Assembly: GCA_028023455.1 (NCBI GenBank)
Contig: JAQFVV010006454.1
Location: 1,347,001-1,411,000 of the forward strand
Direction of reading: 5' to 3'
DNA length: 64,000 bases
From: Epiperipatus broadwayi
Lineage: Eukaryota; Onychophora; Udeonychophora; Euonychophora; Peripatidae
A model generated the notes under the pieces. That model worked only from the letters and a program-made list of their open reading frames with translations. It did no database searches and was not told the DNA's origin. Below, in pieces: positions 34,541-47,500 of the stretch. The position numbers were made by a program, and so were the translations under genes. Position 1 is the first letter of the stretch; each line of letters begins with the position of its first letter.

Positions 34541-37004
34541 CCAGCAAGTGTGTAAAGTATTTCTAGAAGCCATAATAATAATATTAGATTACAAATACAT
34601 TTTTTTCATCCAGAATATTTTAAAAAAATATCAATAATTTCATGTAAATTACATTGTCAAAAACAAAGCTATATAAAAATCAAAAACATAATAGATTGAA
34701 CAATAAATATACTCTAATTAAATTACTTCTTTAATTCTAATTATTATAATAATTACAAACATTTTAAACAAAATTTTTAATAAATTTGTTGAAATGAATA
34801 TAACTTTGATTTTGGATAGTTAAATTTATTTTCTTATAACAATATGTGCATTCTTCAGATTAAGTTTATAATTTTATTCTAAAATAAACTATGATATCTT
34901 CTTTTTTTTATTGTTCTTCTTGTTCTGTGTTAATATTTTTGATATCTTATTTTTAATATATAAATATGATTTGAATTTGTTAGAAAACATCACCATCATT
35001 ACCACCTGGGCAATAATATATCAAAGTTAAGATTTTGGATAATACTTTTTTATTGATGTTAAGTAACATAATTCTTGCAATTTCTTATAAAAATTTAACA
35101 TGCCTAAATAAATATTAATTAGAAAAGCCTCTGCACAACTTACCCTCATCATTTACTACTTTTATTGAATTTATTTTCAGTATTCAATACAATAATTCAA
35201 CTTGAATATTACAACAGAATAAATGAGGATTAATTAACCAGTGTTACGTTCTTAGCAGTCCCAACTTGAAGGGCATGACGTATTAAATGAAGAGCTAAAT
35301 AATTAATATCAGCAGAATAATGAAGTTAATAATTACATGACAGATTAAAAAAATAATAGCACAGCTTTTAAATGAATTCAATATAATGTTATACATACTT
35401 TACATTACCTTGATCTGTTGATCAATAAATCATAATATTTTTGCTTTAAAATAGTCTGTACTGCTTTGGAGTTGTTTATTAAAAATTCAGTAATTCAGTA
35501 AGGTTAATTCAATATATAATTCTTGTATTCTTTGTATCTTTCACAGTCATTTAAAAAATTCATTCTAACGATGTAAGTAAAACAGAAAATTAGAGCATTC
35601 AGGTAAGAAAATCTGCTTGTAATAATTTCTCTAACAGAAAAAAGACTTCTCTGACAATCTTTTATAAATATACAGTGAACAGACAACCATTACCTAACAG
35701 TCTGTCCAATTTCTGATAAAAGATTGAGCAATTTTCTACTTATATTTTACACATTATCTAAAAATAGCTAGATATTTGTCAACCAAAAAAATTATAAGCT
35801 TAATTAAAAAGTGAAAATGTTTTCCAAGTTTTTTCAACCTAGATCCAAATTTTAGGTCATATGCATAGCAGGCAGATGCACTGACTAAATGTTTAGTATA
35901 CTATGTTTCCTAAAAGGCAAGTAGAATGTGGATATTTATTATTCCTATTTATCTGAAAGATTTTTCATTGAGACATAGTTTGTCTGGCTCATATATTGTC
36001 CATCGGTTAATGTAGCTGTTAACTTCAAAAATGGTGTAGTAGTACTTCCATTTTAAATCATTTTTATATCTATTTCTAATGATAATTCATAGATTTTATT
36101 TTAAAAGACCAAAACTGTAAACTAGCAACTATTGATTTATTAATTTAAAAAATGCTGAAATGGTCAGTATTTTTCAGGCAATTCAGTAAAAATCAAAGTC
36201 CCTTTCCATGTATTTAGTCCAGCAGCTTTCACTCTTTATCAACTTTTATTTTTTATACTTTGATTTCCACAGTATTTGTGAGATTATTTCATGAAAATTA
36301 TTGAAATAACAAAAAATATGAATTTTCTTGTTTGTTTATTAAATATTTCTGTTTATTTTTATAAGTATAAATATTTAAAACCAAAAAATACACATATACA
36401 TTTTGATTTTATTTATATATGTTTTATTTATAAAAATAAGAGTTAATAAATTTGGCCATAGCTACTGCCACTGAAGATGTGATGTCATAATTTATCATTA
36501 CTGGCATTATGTTAGAATCTTTTGGGATGTTATAAAAATTATAAAGGAATTGTAATATTTTAAATCAAAATTTTATAGATTTATCAGAAATTAACATTTG
36601 TTCACAATTTAAAAAGAAATTTGAATCAAAGAAAATTTCATTGATTTTCTGAAGTTGCTTACTTATATTCTGTCACAAATGACAAAAATGTCTTTTATAC
36701 TTATTACAAACTTATTTTTTCAATATTTACAAAAGATCATGTACGACTTTTTAGAATGTTTTTCATTTGTAAACTTAAAATTCTATAAAATAAAATCAAA
36801 TTTATTGAGCTTTAAATATAGAATAAAGATTTTATATTGAAATCAAAAACTGAACATTGATAAAAACTGTCACCAGGACTAGAAATATGAAATATCAATC
36901 TGTTAATGGATTCAAATTTGTTATGAACTTGAAGAAGTGCTTAGAAATGTTCTGATTTGATTGTTTACATATATTTATCAGATGCTTTTGCCCATTCATT
37001 GTAT
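34541..37004. other. Gene-free AT-rich DNA
   Basis: Apart from the segment at 36745-36905 shared with 31255-31395, nothing is recognisable. Frames at 35504-35686 and 36655-36840 are short and without motifs. Confidence 0.5.
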
Positions 37005-37135
37005 ATACATATAATACTTTTATACTGAATAAATATAAAATTATGTGATAATCATCAAATCTATTTAATTATTAGCTGAACTATCCTCAACCTGCCATAT
37101 TCAATAACTTTTTATATAAGAAAATGACCATTTTC

Positions 37136-37140
<5 letters not shown>
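37005..37140 (+). repeat. Flank repeat left of the LTR element
   Basis: About 130 bp (TTTATACTGAATAAATATA..., GACCATTTTCTATT) that recurs at 44397-44530 on the other side of the LTR element with about 85-90% identity, and more weakly at about 44620-44670. It predates the insertion: the LTR element landed in a (TA)n between tandem copies. Confidence 0.75.
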
Positions 37141-37173
<33 letters not shown>

Positions 37174-37176
<3 letters not shown>

Positions 37177-38953
37177 AATGGAAACGTATATGTAGCAGCC
37201 CCACGATTGGACTAGCCAAATGTAATGGAACCTATAATTCAGAGCCTCACTTGGATGCTCCAAATGTAATGGAACTTAAGGTAGCCCATGTTTGGGCAAG
37301 CCAAATGTAATGGATCGTACTTGCTACATTCCATTTAAATTGAAGAAAGACAAAATTATCCCGGTTATATAAAAAATGTAATGGAAACTATATGGTAGCT
37401 CATAATTAAGCAAGTTAAATATAATGGAATGTATATGAGTTATTCCATTTATATTAAAGAATGAAGAAAAATAAACTTGTTCCAATTATATTTTAATAAA
37501 TTGTTTAAATTGCCCTCCCAGCTAGCTTTATATAAAACAAATCTAAAATCATACTAATCAATGAGATCTTTAAATAATTACAAAGGCATTATTTATAAAA
37601 ATAAATAGCACATCTTTATTTTATGTTATCGTTTGACTTTAAATAATATTAATGTTTCAATATTAATATAAACAATAAATATATAAAGACATATTTCTGC
37701 CTAATAGTTATAATATAAAGATAATAATTAATATATAGTACCTCAACTTATAAATTATATTTTCAGATTTTAAAATTATTTAAATATTTATCTTAAACAT
37801 CATCTGTTATACGTTTAATGTTATAATAGAATAAGACGCTTAAATTGATCATTCACAAACGTTACATTTTACAATGAAAAATAAAATAAACAAAAAAAAA
37901 AAATATATCAATCTCAAAAATGTATATCCACACATCACACATATATATATAAAATTATTAAATACCTTTTTAAAAGTTCACTTAGTTAATTGTCCTTTTA
38001 AGAATTAATTTAGTCCATGAGTTTTTTTCATCTGTATATTTTATTATTTTTATTTTTAGAATGCATTCTATTAAAAGAACGACGAAACGATTTCATTAAA
38101 GAAGATTATTAATTCTTGAATATATGCATATTTTATTAAAATGTTAAATCCAGTACATCAATTACAATTACTTCCAGATTAGAATTAAATTGACGATAAT
38201 ACATTTAAGATAGCTATGCCAGCTTTTAATTCCAGACGCGATGAAATTTATACGTTGAAAATTTTAGTTGTTCCATTGAAAAATTGCTTTAGAATATATG
38301 AAAGCGATGATGATGATGCAGCCCTAGCTGCGATATATCCTTATTACCCCGTCATAATTTATATGTTTATTACAAAATATATATACGTTACTTCAGTATT
38401 TTAAAAAAAATGGTAAACTTTAAAGAAATAAAATGTAATAAAATTCTATCCTTCAGTTGTTTGTTCTATATCCCATTTTTTAATAAGCAATAATCCTAAT
38501 AATGGCTTCCTTATTATTGTCGCGTGGTTTCATGCCAGCAGATGCTATTTTAAAACTCATGTTATATATATATGTTCTCTTTTACAACAATTAACATCAA
38601 AATAAAAATAAAATATCAAGTATACATATAAAAAGTATCAAATTGAAAATTTAACATCTTTTAAAATATACATAAATAATTACTTATTACATTTAGTAAT
38701 CATTGCAAATAAAATAATTTTTTTTTTAATCAACAATTTATATGTCCTTATTTATTTCAATAATTAAATATTTATAATGATGTACTATCAATATATATAA
38801 ATAAAATAATAACTTCAAATAATAACTATATTTAATAAACATAAAAGAAAAATTTAAATATTTCATATGTAAACTTCAACTTAAAGAGATTTTTTTTTTT
38901 AATAACAAATAACAAATTTTTAAAATATAAATATCGACCTATTGATATTTACA
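37174..38953 (-). repeat. 3' LTR (1780 bp)
   Basis: Nearly identical to 42594-44374. It contains a plus-strand frame (38216-38404, 62 codons; MPAFNSRRDEIYTLK...) that lies antisense to the element and is kept in all three LTRs of this window. Confidence 0.9.
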
Positions 38954-38972
38954 ATTCCCTCAAATCCACCGA
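38954..38972 (-). promoter_or_regulatory. Candidate polypurine tract
   Basis: On the minus strand GGTGGATTTGAGGGAAT lies directly before the LTR start TGTAAATATC, the place where plus-strand DNA synthesis of an LTR element is primed. It is only partly purine. Confidence 0.5.
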
Positions 38973-39239
38973 AAAAAAAAAAATGTCTTTGCAAATAACT
39001 AATTAATTATGAAATATCGAAAAACTTCTCAAATTTGTAATCTTTCTAAGGACTAACATGGTTTAAAGAATATTATTTTTCTTATTAATAACCACATTCA
39101 TTTATTTATATCTATCTCTCAGATCATCTAGATATTTGTCCAAATTTTTTTTAAAAAAAATATATAATAATCAAAAGTGCCTTTTCAATTCTTCCTGTAA
39201 AGAATTTCCAGTATGTTAAACTTTGTGAAAAAGTTTGCC

Positions 39240-39470
39240 CTAATTTACAAGATTTTCATATAGCATTTTGGTATAACTCAATTGCTTTTGAATAATTTTG
39301 AGATAAGTATCTAAAGATTTTGCTATGAACTCCTTAGATTCTACATCTATATCCTTTACATAAATAGTAACTTGATCATAAGCACTAACATAACTCTTAA
39401 CTTTATCAATAATAGTTGCTATTTTATCAGATAATCTTACTTTTCCTTTGACTATCTTGATAAACATCAT
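39240..39470 (-). CDS. Hypothetical protein 3 of the LTR element
   Basis: 76 codons, last frame before the 3' LTR. Rich in charged residues and probably helical (VKDIDVESKEFIAKSLDTYL). No zinc knuckle, protease or integrase motif. Unrecognised. It may be the end of a longer gag-like protein, broken by frameshifts from the frame at 39635-40105, since intervening sequence has similar composition. Confidence 0.4.
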   Translation of the reverse strand: MMFIKIVKGKVRLSDKIATIIDKVKSYVSAYDQVTIYVKDIDVESKEFIAKSLDTYLKIIQKQLSYTKMLYENLVN

Positions 39471-39634
39471 CGACTTGAGTAAGTCTTTATTTTACTTATT
39501 CTAGGTTCAATTAAAAACAATTCTCTGGATAATTTTGAATGGTATTCATTCAAATTTTCTAAATAATCCTTTAAAAATCGCAAATCAGTGTGATATAATT
39601 TCAACATTAAAGAACTCTTGAAAATCATTTTGTT

Positions 39635-40105
39635 TTACAACAATAACATTATTATATTAATTATTTTCAGTTTAACTTTAGGTTTACTTAAATTTCTTTC
39701 CTTAGTTATATTTTCTTGAAGAAAATCTTTATTATTTATCTTTCTATCTATAACTTTAAGTTTAACTTTAGCTTTTCCAATATCTTTCATAAAATCTATA
39801 CTTCTTTTAAGATAATTTATTTTAAACTTATCTCTACTCATTTCTTTGAATTTTACTTTAATTTTCTTCATATTTTTACTGGTATAAATTATCTCAAGAA
39901 AATCTATTTTAATTTTCTCTTTACTTCTGAATTTAAGTTTTATTTTGACTTTGCCTAAATCTCCATTTGGATCAATTTCTACTTCCATAAAATTTACATT
40001 ACATATTATATTGTTAATTCTTGTAAAGAATATTTCTTTGTAAATATTAATTTTTGTATAAACGTTTCCACAATTAATGGTACATTTTTGAACTAGATTT
40101 TGCAT
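39635..40105 (-). CDS. Hypothetical protein 2 of the LTR element, internal repeats
   Basis: 156 codons starting 39 bp beyond the gag-like stop in another frame. It contains about four degenerate copies of a 29-30-residue unit built on K-V-K-hydrophobic-K: GKVKIKLKF, KKIKVKFKE, GKAKVKLKV and SKPKVKLKI, spaced by acidic and aromatic linkers. The pattern looks basic and beta-like or RNA-binding, but I recognise no family. The upstream frame is open back toward the gag stop, so ribosomal frameshifting or a single indel between the two ORFs is possible. Confidence 0.5.
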   Translation of the reverse strand: MQNLVQKCTINCGNVYTKINIYKEIFFTRINNIICNVNFMEVEIDPNGDLGKVKIKLKFRSKEKIKIDFLEIIYTSKNMKKIKVKFKEMSRDKFKINYLKRSIDFMKDIGKAKVKLKVIDRKINNKDFLQENITKERNLSKPKVKLKIINIIMLLL

Positions 40106-40143
40106 TTTATCTTTAAATTTATTACTGGTATTATCCGTAATCT

Positions 40144-40878
40144 TTAGTAATTCATTACTGGTATTATTCGTAACTTTAGTAATTTTTCACCTAAAGAATT
40201 TAATTTTATTTCTACAGATTCATCAATTCTTTTATCCTTACTATAGTATTCATCAAAAATTTTAGGTTTCTTTATAGTCTTTCTTTCAACTACTTCTTCA
40301 AACAACTTACTCTCTCTTACATTATCATTATAAATTAATTCAAAAGACTCTTGAGGTTCTTTTAAAATTTTACCATATAATTCATTATCTTTATCAACCA
40401 TTTTAACATCCTCTTCATTTTCTTTTATATTTTTACTAATCACTTCAATGGGTTCTTTGTATTCTTCAAAATTTTCATCAACTAATTCAAGATTTTTACT
40501 ACAGATTTTGTCAGACACATTTAATTCTTTCAGTTCTTCATCAACTTTTGTGTCTATACTCGTAACACTATCATCTACCAGAGTTTTTGATGCAACTTTT
40601 AATTCTTTAGAAAGATCATCAGCATTGGTTTTCAACCCAGCTTTAAATTCATCAGAGTTGCTTGTTAATGCGTTCATCAGTTTCTCATGATTGGTTTTTA
40701 TCTCAGCTCTAAGATCTTCTTTTAATTCATTAGAGTTTATTTTCATCTCAGCTCTAAGTTCATCATATTTAGATTCTAGTCTCTCATATTTGGTATTTAA
40801 TCTAGATTCAAATTTTTCCAAAAAATCTTTTAAGTCAAAATCACCATTAACTGGCATTTTATTACTATTGTTATCCAT
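40144..40878 (-). CDS. Gag-like coiled-coil protein of the LTR element
   Basis: 244 codons, the longest intact frame with its own start in the window, beginning MDNNSNKMPVNGDFDLKDFL. Residues about 20-100 form a strong heptad pattern with repeated ELKEDLRAEIKTN / ELRAEMKINSN / EFKAGLKTNADDL units, a long acidic-basic coiled coil. The rest is acidic and helical. Such coiled-coil N-termini are common in gag proteins of invertebrate gypsy elements. No major homology region, CCHC knuckle or protease is visible. It lies first after the primer-binding site (about 1.7 kb leader), as gag should. The function, particle assembly, is inferred from position and fold. Confidence 0.65.
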   Translation of the reverse strand: MDNNSNKMPVNGDFDLKDFLEKFESRLNTKYERLESKYDELRAEMKINSNELKEDLRAEIKTNHEKLMNALTSNSDEFKAGLKTNADDLSKELKVASKTLVDDSVTSIDTKVDEELKELNVSDKICSKNLELVDENFEEYKEPIEVISKNIKENEEDVKMVDKDNELYGKILKEPQESFELIYNDNVRESKLFEEVVERKTIKKPKIFDEYYSKDKRIDESVEIKLNSLGEKLLKLRIIPVMNY

Positions 40879-42572
40879 TATTATTAATAATACAATATTA
40901 TATACTCATAAAATAAAATCTAAGATATATATATATATTTATTTCTATATAGTAACTATCACAGATCAAGGGCTCACCATCTCCAATCATTATTCCAACA
41001 AGCAATTTTTTAACTAAAAATACAAGCCTTTTTAATCTTATAATATATAATAGCTATCTGACAATCTAAATTTTACTTATTTGAACTCATGAACTTCTTG
41101 GCTTAAAAAAAAAAATAATCTTATCTATCACCATAACATCAACAAATTTCTCTAAAATATATATATGCAGAGAGTAACAACTGATATCACTAAATAACAT
41201 TTATTTATATTTAATGATAATAAATATTCTACACTTATACTATATTAAAATGTGGATACTTCATATCAAATTCAATATAACCTTGAAATATTTAAACTAC
41301 AACTAAATGTTCACATGCCTTAAAATAACTAATTTGATAATATAGTGAGACAACTTTCTCATTCAAAATAATGGTAGTTAAATATAAAATACTTAAATCG
41401 ATACCTATAAATTTTCTGGACTTTAATACTTAATACCATTTTATACACATAAAAAAAAAAATATCCACTTCACTTATTATTAACTTTTGTGCTCGAAATA
41501 TTTTACTAAAATTGTACTAATGCAGTTTACTACTAACAAATATTCACTAATTGAATTTCATGTTTAAAAGTCACTTACAAAGAAAAAAAAAAATATTAAT
41601 ATACTTGTTTTCAAACCCTAATTGATAATCAATGTAATAGATTATTTGTTACAAACAATAATCAATTAATCAAACTCTTAAGTTTGGTGTTATATATTTA
41701 AGTTATATACTTATCTATTCCTCCAAAGATCCGACAGATATTGACAACCAAAAGATTGATTAGCACTTCACAACTTTGATGTAGATAAAAGAATTCAATC
41801 ATTACTCCCAAAGCATACAATGTTTCATGAACACTTAGATGATTATCACATTTCATTCTATCCTATCTACTACAACCCATAATAATTTTTCTTAGAACAC
41901 CATTACACTACCCTGCTTATATTTAAGTCTTAGGGGCTATTATTTATAAATATTTCCTTGCTCATCTTTGGGAGACTTAGAGGCAAATATTATACTTATA
42001 TTAAAATAATTATATCTTACTCTCTCTGGAGTTTTAAAGATAAAATCATGGCAGGACTACTGTTAACTGCTTCATGATAAATAATAATAAACATCAAGAT
42101 TTGGGTTGGAGCAATGAATGAGACTAATCAATCACAAGTGACATGAATGCATCACATCCTCAAGACAATGACCAAAACTCCCCACTCAACATCAATACCT
42201 GCAACAGAACCAACCAAACTCCAACAATCAAATATCCCATCCAACCTTCAAAATTATAGATTTTCTACAACTCAAACTTTCCAAATATGTACAAAATTAT
42301 TATACTATAATTCAACACCATCAATATACTTTTTAAATTGAAATTAAACTGCTTCATGACTATATTTATCTTTCATCACTAAAAAAAAAATACAATAATA
42401 TTAACCATCACCATCTAAACATAAGGCTAAAATATTTCCATTTATATAAAAAAAAATTAAACACACAAAAATGCTTCTCTTTCTTTAAACCATACATCTC
42501 ATATTAATATATATACTAGACATCTTAATCTCAAGTATGTGGGGTATTTCAAGCCCTAATTAGCTTATTTCT
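40879..42572 (-). other. Untranslated leader of the LTR element
   Basis: About 1.7 kb between primer-binding site and gag-like start. No domain is seen; short plus-strand frames here (such as 42147-42341) have no support. Confidence 0.5.
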
Positions 42573-42573
42573 A

Positions 42574-42593
42574 GCCCTAGTTGTTGCGCCAAA
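42574..42593 (-). promoter_or_regulatory. Primer-binding site
   Basis: Minus strand, two bases after the LTR end: TGGCGCAACAACTAGGGC. It starts with TGG, complementary to the CCA of a tRNA 3' end. I cannot name the tRNA with confidence. Confidence 0.75.
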
Positions 42594-44374
42594 TGTAATG
42601 GAAACGTATATGTAGCAGCCCCACGATTGGACTAGCCAAATGTAATGGAACCTATAATTCAGAGCCTCACTTGGATGCTCCAAATGTAATGGAACTTAAG
42701 GTAGCCCATGTTTGGGTAAGCCAAATGTAATGGATCGTACTTGCTACATTCCATTTAAATTGAAGAAAGACAAAATTATCCCGGTTATATAAATAATGTA
42801 ATGGAAACTATATGGTAGCTCATAATTAAGCAAGTTAAATATAATGGAATGTATATGAGTTATTCCATTTATATTAAAGAATGAAGAAAAATAAACTTGT
42901 TCCAATTATATTTTAATAAATTGTTTAAATTGCCCTCCCAGCTAGCTTTATATAAAACAAATCTAAAATCATACTAATCAATGAGATCTTTAAATAATTA
43001 CAAAGGCATTATTTATAAAAATAAATAGCACATCTTTATTTTATGTTATCGTTTGACTTTAAATAATATTAATGTTTCAATATTAATATAAACAATGAAT
43101 ATATAAAGACATATTTCTGCCTAATAGTTATAATATAAAGATAATAATTAATATATAGTACCTCAACTTATAAATTATATTTTCAGATTTTAAAATTATT
43201 TAAATATTTATCTTAAACATCATCTGTTATACGTTTAATGTTATAATAGAATAAGACGCTTAAATTGATCATTCACAAACGTTACATTTTACAATGAAAA
43301 ATAAAATAAACAAAAAAAAAAAAATATATCAATCTCAAAAATGTATATCCACACATCACACATATATATATAAAATTATTAAATACCTTTTTAAAAGTTC
43401 ACTTAGTTAATTGTCCTTTTAAGAATTAATTTAGTCCATGAGTTTTTTTCATCTGTATATTTTATTATTTTTATTTTTAGAATGCATTCTATTAAAAGAA
43501 CGACGAAACGATTTCATTAAAGAAGATTATTAATTCTTGAATATATGCATATTTTATTAAAATGTTAAATCCAGTACATCAATTACAATTACTTCCAGAT
43601 TAGAATTAAATTGACGATAATACATTTAAGATAGCTATGCCAGCTTTTAATTCCAGACGCGATGAAATTTATACGTTGAAAATTTTAGTTGTTCCATTGA
43701 AAAATTGCTTTAGAATATATGAAAGCGATGATGATGATGCAGCCCTAGCTGCGATATATCCTTATTACCCCGTCATAATTTATATGTTTATTACAAAATA
43801 TATATACGTTACTTCAGTATTTTAAAAAAATGGTAAACTTTAAAGAAATAAAATGTAATAAAATTCTATCCTTCAGTTGTTTGTTCTATATCCCATTTTT
43901 TAATAAGCAATAATCCTAATAATGGCTTCCTTATTATTGTCGCGTGGTTTCATGCCAGCAGATGCTATTTTAAAACTCATGTTATATATATATGTTCTCT
44001 TTTACAACAATTAACATCAAAATAAAAATAAAATATTAAGTATACATATAAAAAGTATCAAATCGAAAATTTAACATCTTTTAAAAATATACATAAATAA
44101 TTATTTATTACATTTAGTAATCATTGCAAATAAAATACTTTTTTTTTAATCAACAATTTATATGTCCTTATTTATTTCAATAATTAAATATTTATAATGA
44201 TGTACTATCAATATATATAAATAAAATAATAACTTCAAATAATAACTATATTTAATAAACATAAAAGGAAAAAATTAAATATTTCATATGTAAACTTCAA
44301 CTTAAAGAGATTTTTTTTTTTAATAACAAATAACAAATTTTTAAAATATAAATATCGACCTATTGATATTTACA
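42594..44374 (-). repeat. 5' LTR (1781 bp)
   Basis: Mate of 37174-38953; contains the same antisense 62-codon frame at 43637-43825. Confidence 0.9.
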
Positions 44375-44396
44375 ATATATATATATATATATATAA

Positions 44397-44530
44397 TACC
44401 TTTATACTGTATAAATATAGTTTTGTGATAATCATCAAATCTATTTAAATATTAATAGCTGAACTATTCTCAAGCTGCCATGGGTCAATAACTTTTTATA
44501 TAAAAAAATGACCACTTCCTATTTTATTTT
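44397..44530 (+). repeat. Flank repeat right of the LTR element
   Basis: Diverged direct copy of 37005-37140. Confidence 0.7.
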
Positions 44531-47500
44531 AAATCTTTTTATGCAGAGTTATCCAGCTAAAAAATAATTTTAAATCAATCTAAACATTTAATGTAAATTG
44601 ATTTTTGAAAGGTCTCATTAAATATAAAGATTTGCATAATCATCAAGTCTATTCAATTAATAGTTGAATTAGGCAATTAATTATTTAATATAAATATTCT
44701 TTGTAGTGTCTATTTCTATTTATTTTTTTAGATCTGTTATAATGTGAACATTAATTATCTTCGTGTATTAAAAAATATGTTTTGAAAAGAAATTAATGGA
44801 TTAAACATCTTATATGTATAAATCAGTATGCTAAAACTTTTAATCTCTAAACCCAATTCGTTTATACCTAAAATATGTAAATAAAAAAATCTTCCCATCA
44901 TTTCTGCATTGACTAATAAATGTTTCAAGTATATACATTACCTGATAAAGAAATTTTTAGTAAATATATAATAAGAAATATGGGTGTGAAAGATTTTACA
45001 TTAAGAATAATCTAAGAGGAAGAGTGTAATGCAAATCTAAATGACTTTATTGGTATATATGGTATTTAAGTTGATGAATAGTGGTAATATTGATAACTAT
45101 GAGTAGGATTCTAATGCATTGAAAGTACATTAGATTTAATAATATAAATATTAAATTATACTCTCTGTTAAAATGTTTTATATTACACATAATAATGAAT
45201 AATGATAAAAGATAATTTTTTGATTGTTTGGTAAAAAAAAAATTATATATGTAGTGTAAAATTATTTTGATTTGATTTACTAAATGCTTGAAAAAAAGGT
45301 TGGTTTATTTTATTTTTTAGCTATATTATTTCAATTGATCAATAACCTCTCAGAGAGTATCAAAGTATATAAAGTCAATCGAATAAATAATTTTATTAAG
45401 AAAATTTAAATGTAATTAACATTTGAATGTAATCTGCAGTGCACTTTCAATAGCTATTTGAGTGTCTTCTTTGCTGTACATTAATGAGTATGTTTTGTGC
45501 TGTTTGTGAATATGGCAAGTTTAGCACATTACAAATCAGACAAAGTAATAGAGGTAGTGTATATATATAGGCAAATGTATTTTTAAATTATCACAGCAAG
45601 ACGAAGCTCCTCTAATACCTAGTTCAATCTATAGAGAACAGAAAAGATAAATCATTGCTCACTATGATGACTATGCCCCTTTTTTTATTAATATTTGGTG
45701 GCTAGTTATTATAAACCGACTATCTAAAAAAACAATTACTAAATCTCTTTAAAGTTCAAGATTTTTTTCTAATTTTACTAGTATCAAATTTGAACTTTAT
45801 GTCTGGCTAAATAGCAAGCTGATTCTCTAATGATCGTTTTCGTGTGTGTGTGTGTGTGTGTGTGTGTGTCTGTGTGTGCAAGTTCCTAATTTGATTTGTA
45901 AAAATTATAAAAAAAACTAAAAGATGATAATTGAATTAATTCTCAATAAAATAATAAGCAAAATTATACTATAAAATGATTATCAGTTCATTTGCTATAG
46001 TAAATAGAATTAAATAGATATTCTGATTGATAGATAGATTGATAAATAAAAATGATGTGCCTTTTCTTTAACAAATGCAGTAATTATTTATTTGTCACTG
46101 ACAAATAATCTTTAAAAAAAAAATCACATTAAAAAAATTATCTTCAAATTTATGAATCAACTCGATCTAGATGAACTCTGTACATGGATTACTGGAAACG
46201 TTAAATAATGATTAAAGAGGATTAGTAGAAGTCAAAAGTGGAGATTGCACGTGCGCGCTGACGTTCAACGCAAACGCTTTGATTTTTTTCAATAGATTTT
46301 ATAAAAAGATCACCAGCGTTGAAGATATTATCATATTATGCTTCACTTAAAAAAAAATAAACACGGTCACTAAAATGTATAGCGACAAGCATTTAGCGCG
46401 AATGTATATAAACATTTAATATATTCAATTTTTTTAAACATCAAATATATTTATTTAAGTGCGTAATTCATTTTTTTATTTAATACAGAAATAAAATATT
46501 GCTACAAATTTTTTGAAGTAAAATTAGATTTTTAAATAGGAAAGCCTCGAGAGACGGAATTCTAATACAGACTGAAAAAATCTTTAGGATTTTTTTATTA
46601 TGAAAAAGTAATAATAATTAGATAAGAAACTTAGTTTTTAAATAGCCGACAGCAGAAAAAAGCTTCTCTAAAAATTCTTAATAGAGGAAAATTGTTGAGA
46701 AGAAGGCATTACTCTTCATTCTTTCATATTGGTGTTTGGTGATAGTTTGAGCAATTTTCTATTTTTATTTACTTTTTATTAAAAAAAATAGGCTAAAATT
46801 TAAACACGGGAACCCCCCTAGTACATAATGGGATTTTTTTTTCTACAATTTTTTTTTTTTTTAGGGACTCTTGCTATTTAAAGTCGTTCTATCTTTACCT
46901 ATAGATAAATAAATATTTTTTAAATAAGTATTTTTGAATTTGTATACCAGTAAATGATGAGTAAAATATTGATCTTCAATAAAATAATAATTTTGGACTT
47001 GTTAAATAAACTGGATTAATTTATTAATAAAATTCAACCCAGAGAATTTTAGCTTTCCAATTATTTAATTCAAAATACATTTTTTTATTCTTGTTGTTTC
47101 TATTTAAAAACAAAATAATGTTCATAAATTATGTTGAAGTTAACAACAGTATCTAAATCTTTTTTCTTTAACTCCAATTTTGATTGTAAATATACACACG
47201 CGCGCGCACACAAAATTTGTATATGCCTACATAGGAGGGGGCTATTTGAGCACTTGTGTGCTAATAATTTATTTTATGCCATTAGAGAATTATTATTTAA
47301 AAAATTTTGCTAAGTGATTAAAGTTATATTAATTCTATACCTTTTTCTAAATACTATTTTGTCACTTTAATTTAAATAACAATAAAAGTCCTGCCTATCT
47401 TTGAAAAACCGCCACGTTATCCACATATCATTTTAGTAAGCTTCGCCGCGTTGAATAAAACTGAAGACACGTGCTTAGAACAATATGGAATCATTTTTTT

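Larger units (their letters stand above)
37174..44374 (-). mobile_element. LTR retrotransposon, gypsy-like, without pol
   Basis: Two direct repeats of 1780 and 1781 bp, both TG...CA when read on the minus strand, flank 3640 bp. Next to the right LTR, the minus strand shows TT then TGGCGCAACAACTAGGGC, a typical tRNA primer-binding site, which fixes the orientation; a purine-rich GGTGGATTTGAGGGAAT precedes the other LTR. The flanks ATAT/ATAT fit a 4-bp target duplication in (TA)n. The LTRs differ at about a dozen sites by eye, so the insertion is young. The internal region codes for gag-like proteins only, with no protease, RT, RNase H or integrase, so it depends on an autonomous relative. Confidence 0.88.

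Noticed and set aside
40448-41017. Plus-strand serine-rich frames
   Set aside because: Antisense shadows of the coiled-coil gag-like ORF at 40144-40878.
46230-46290. CpG-rich promoter of a host gene
   Set aside because: The GC-rich spot (CACGTGCGCGCTGACG) is only about 40-60 bp, and no exon-like coding sequence follows on either strand.
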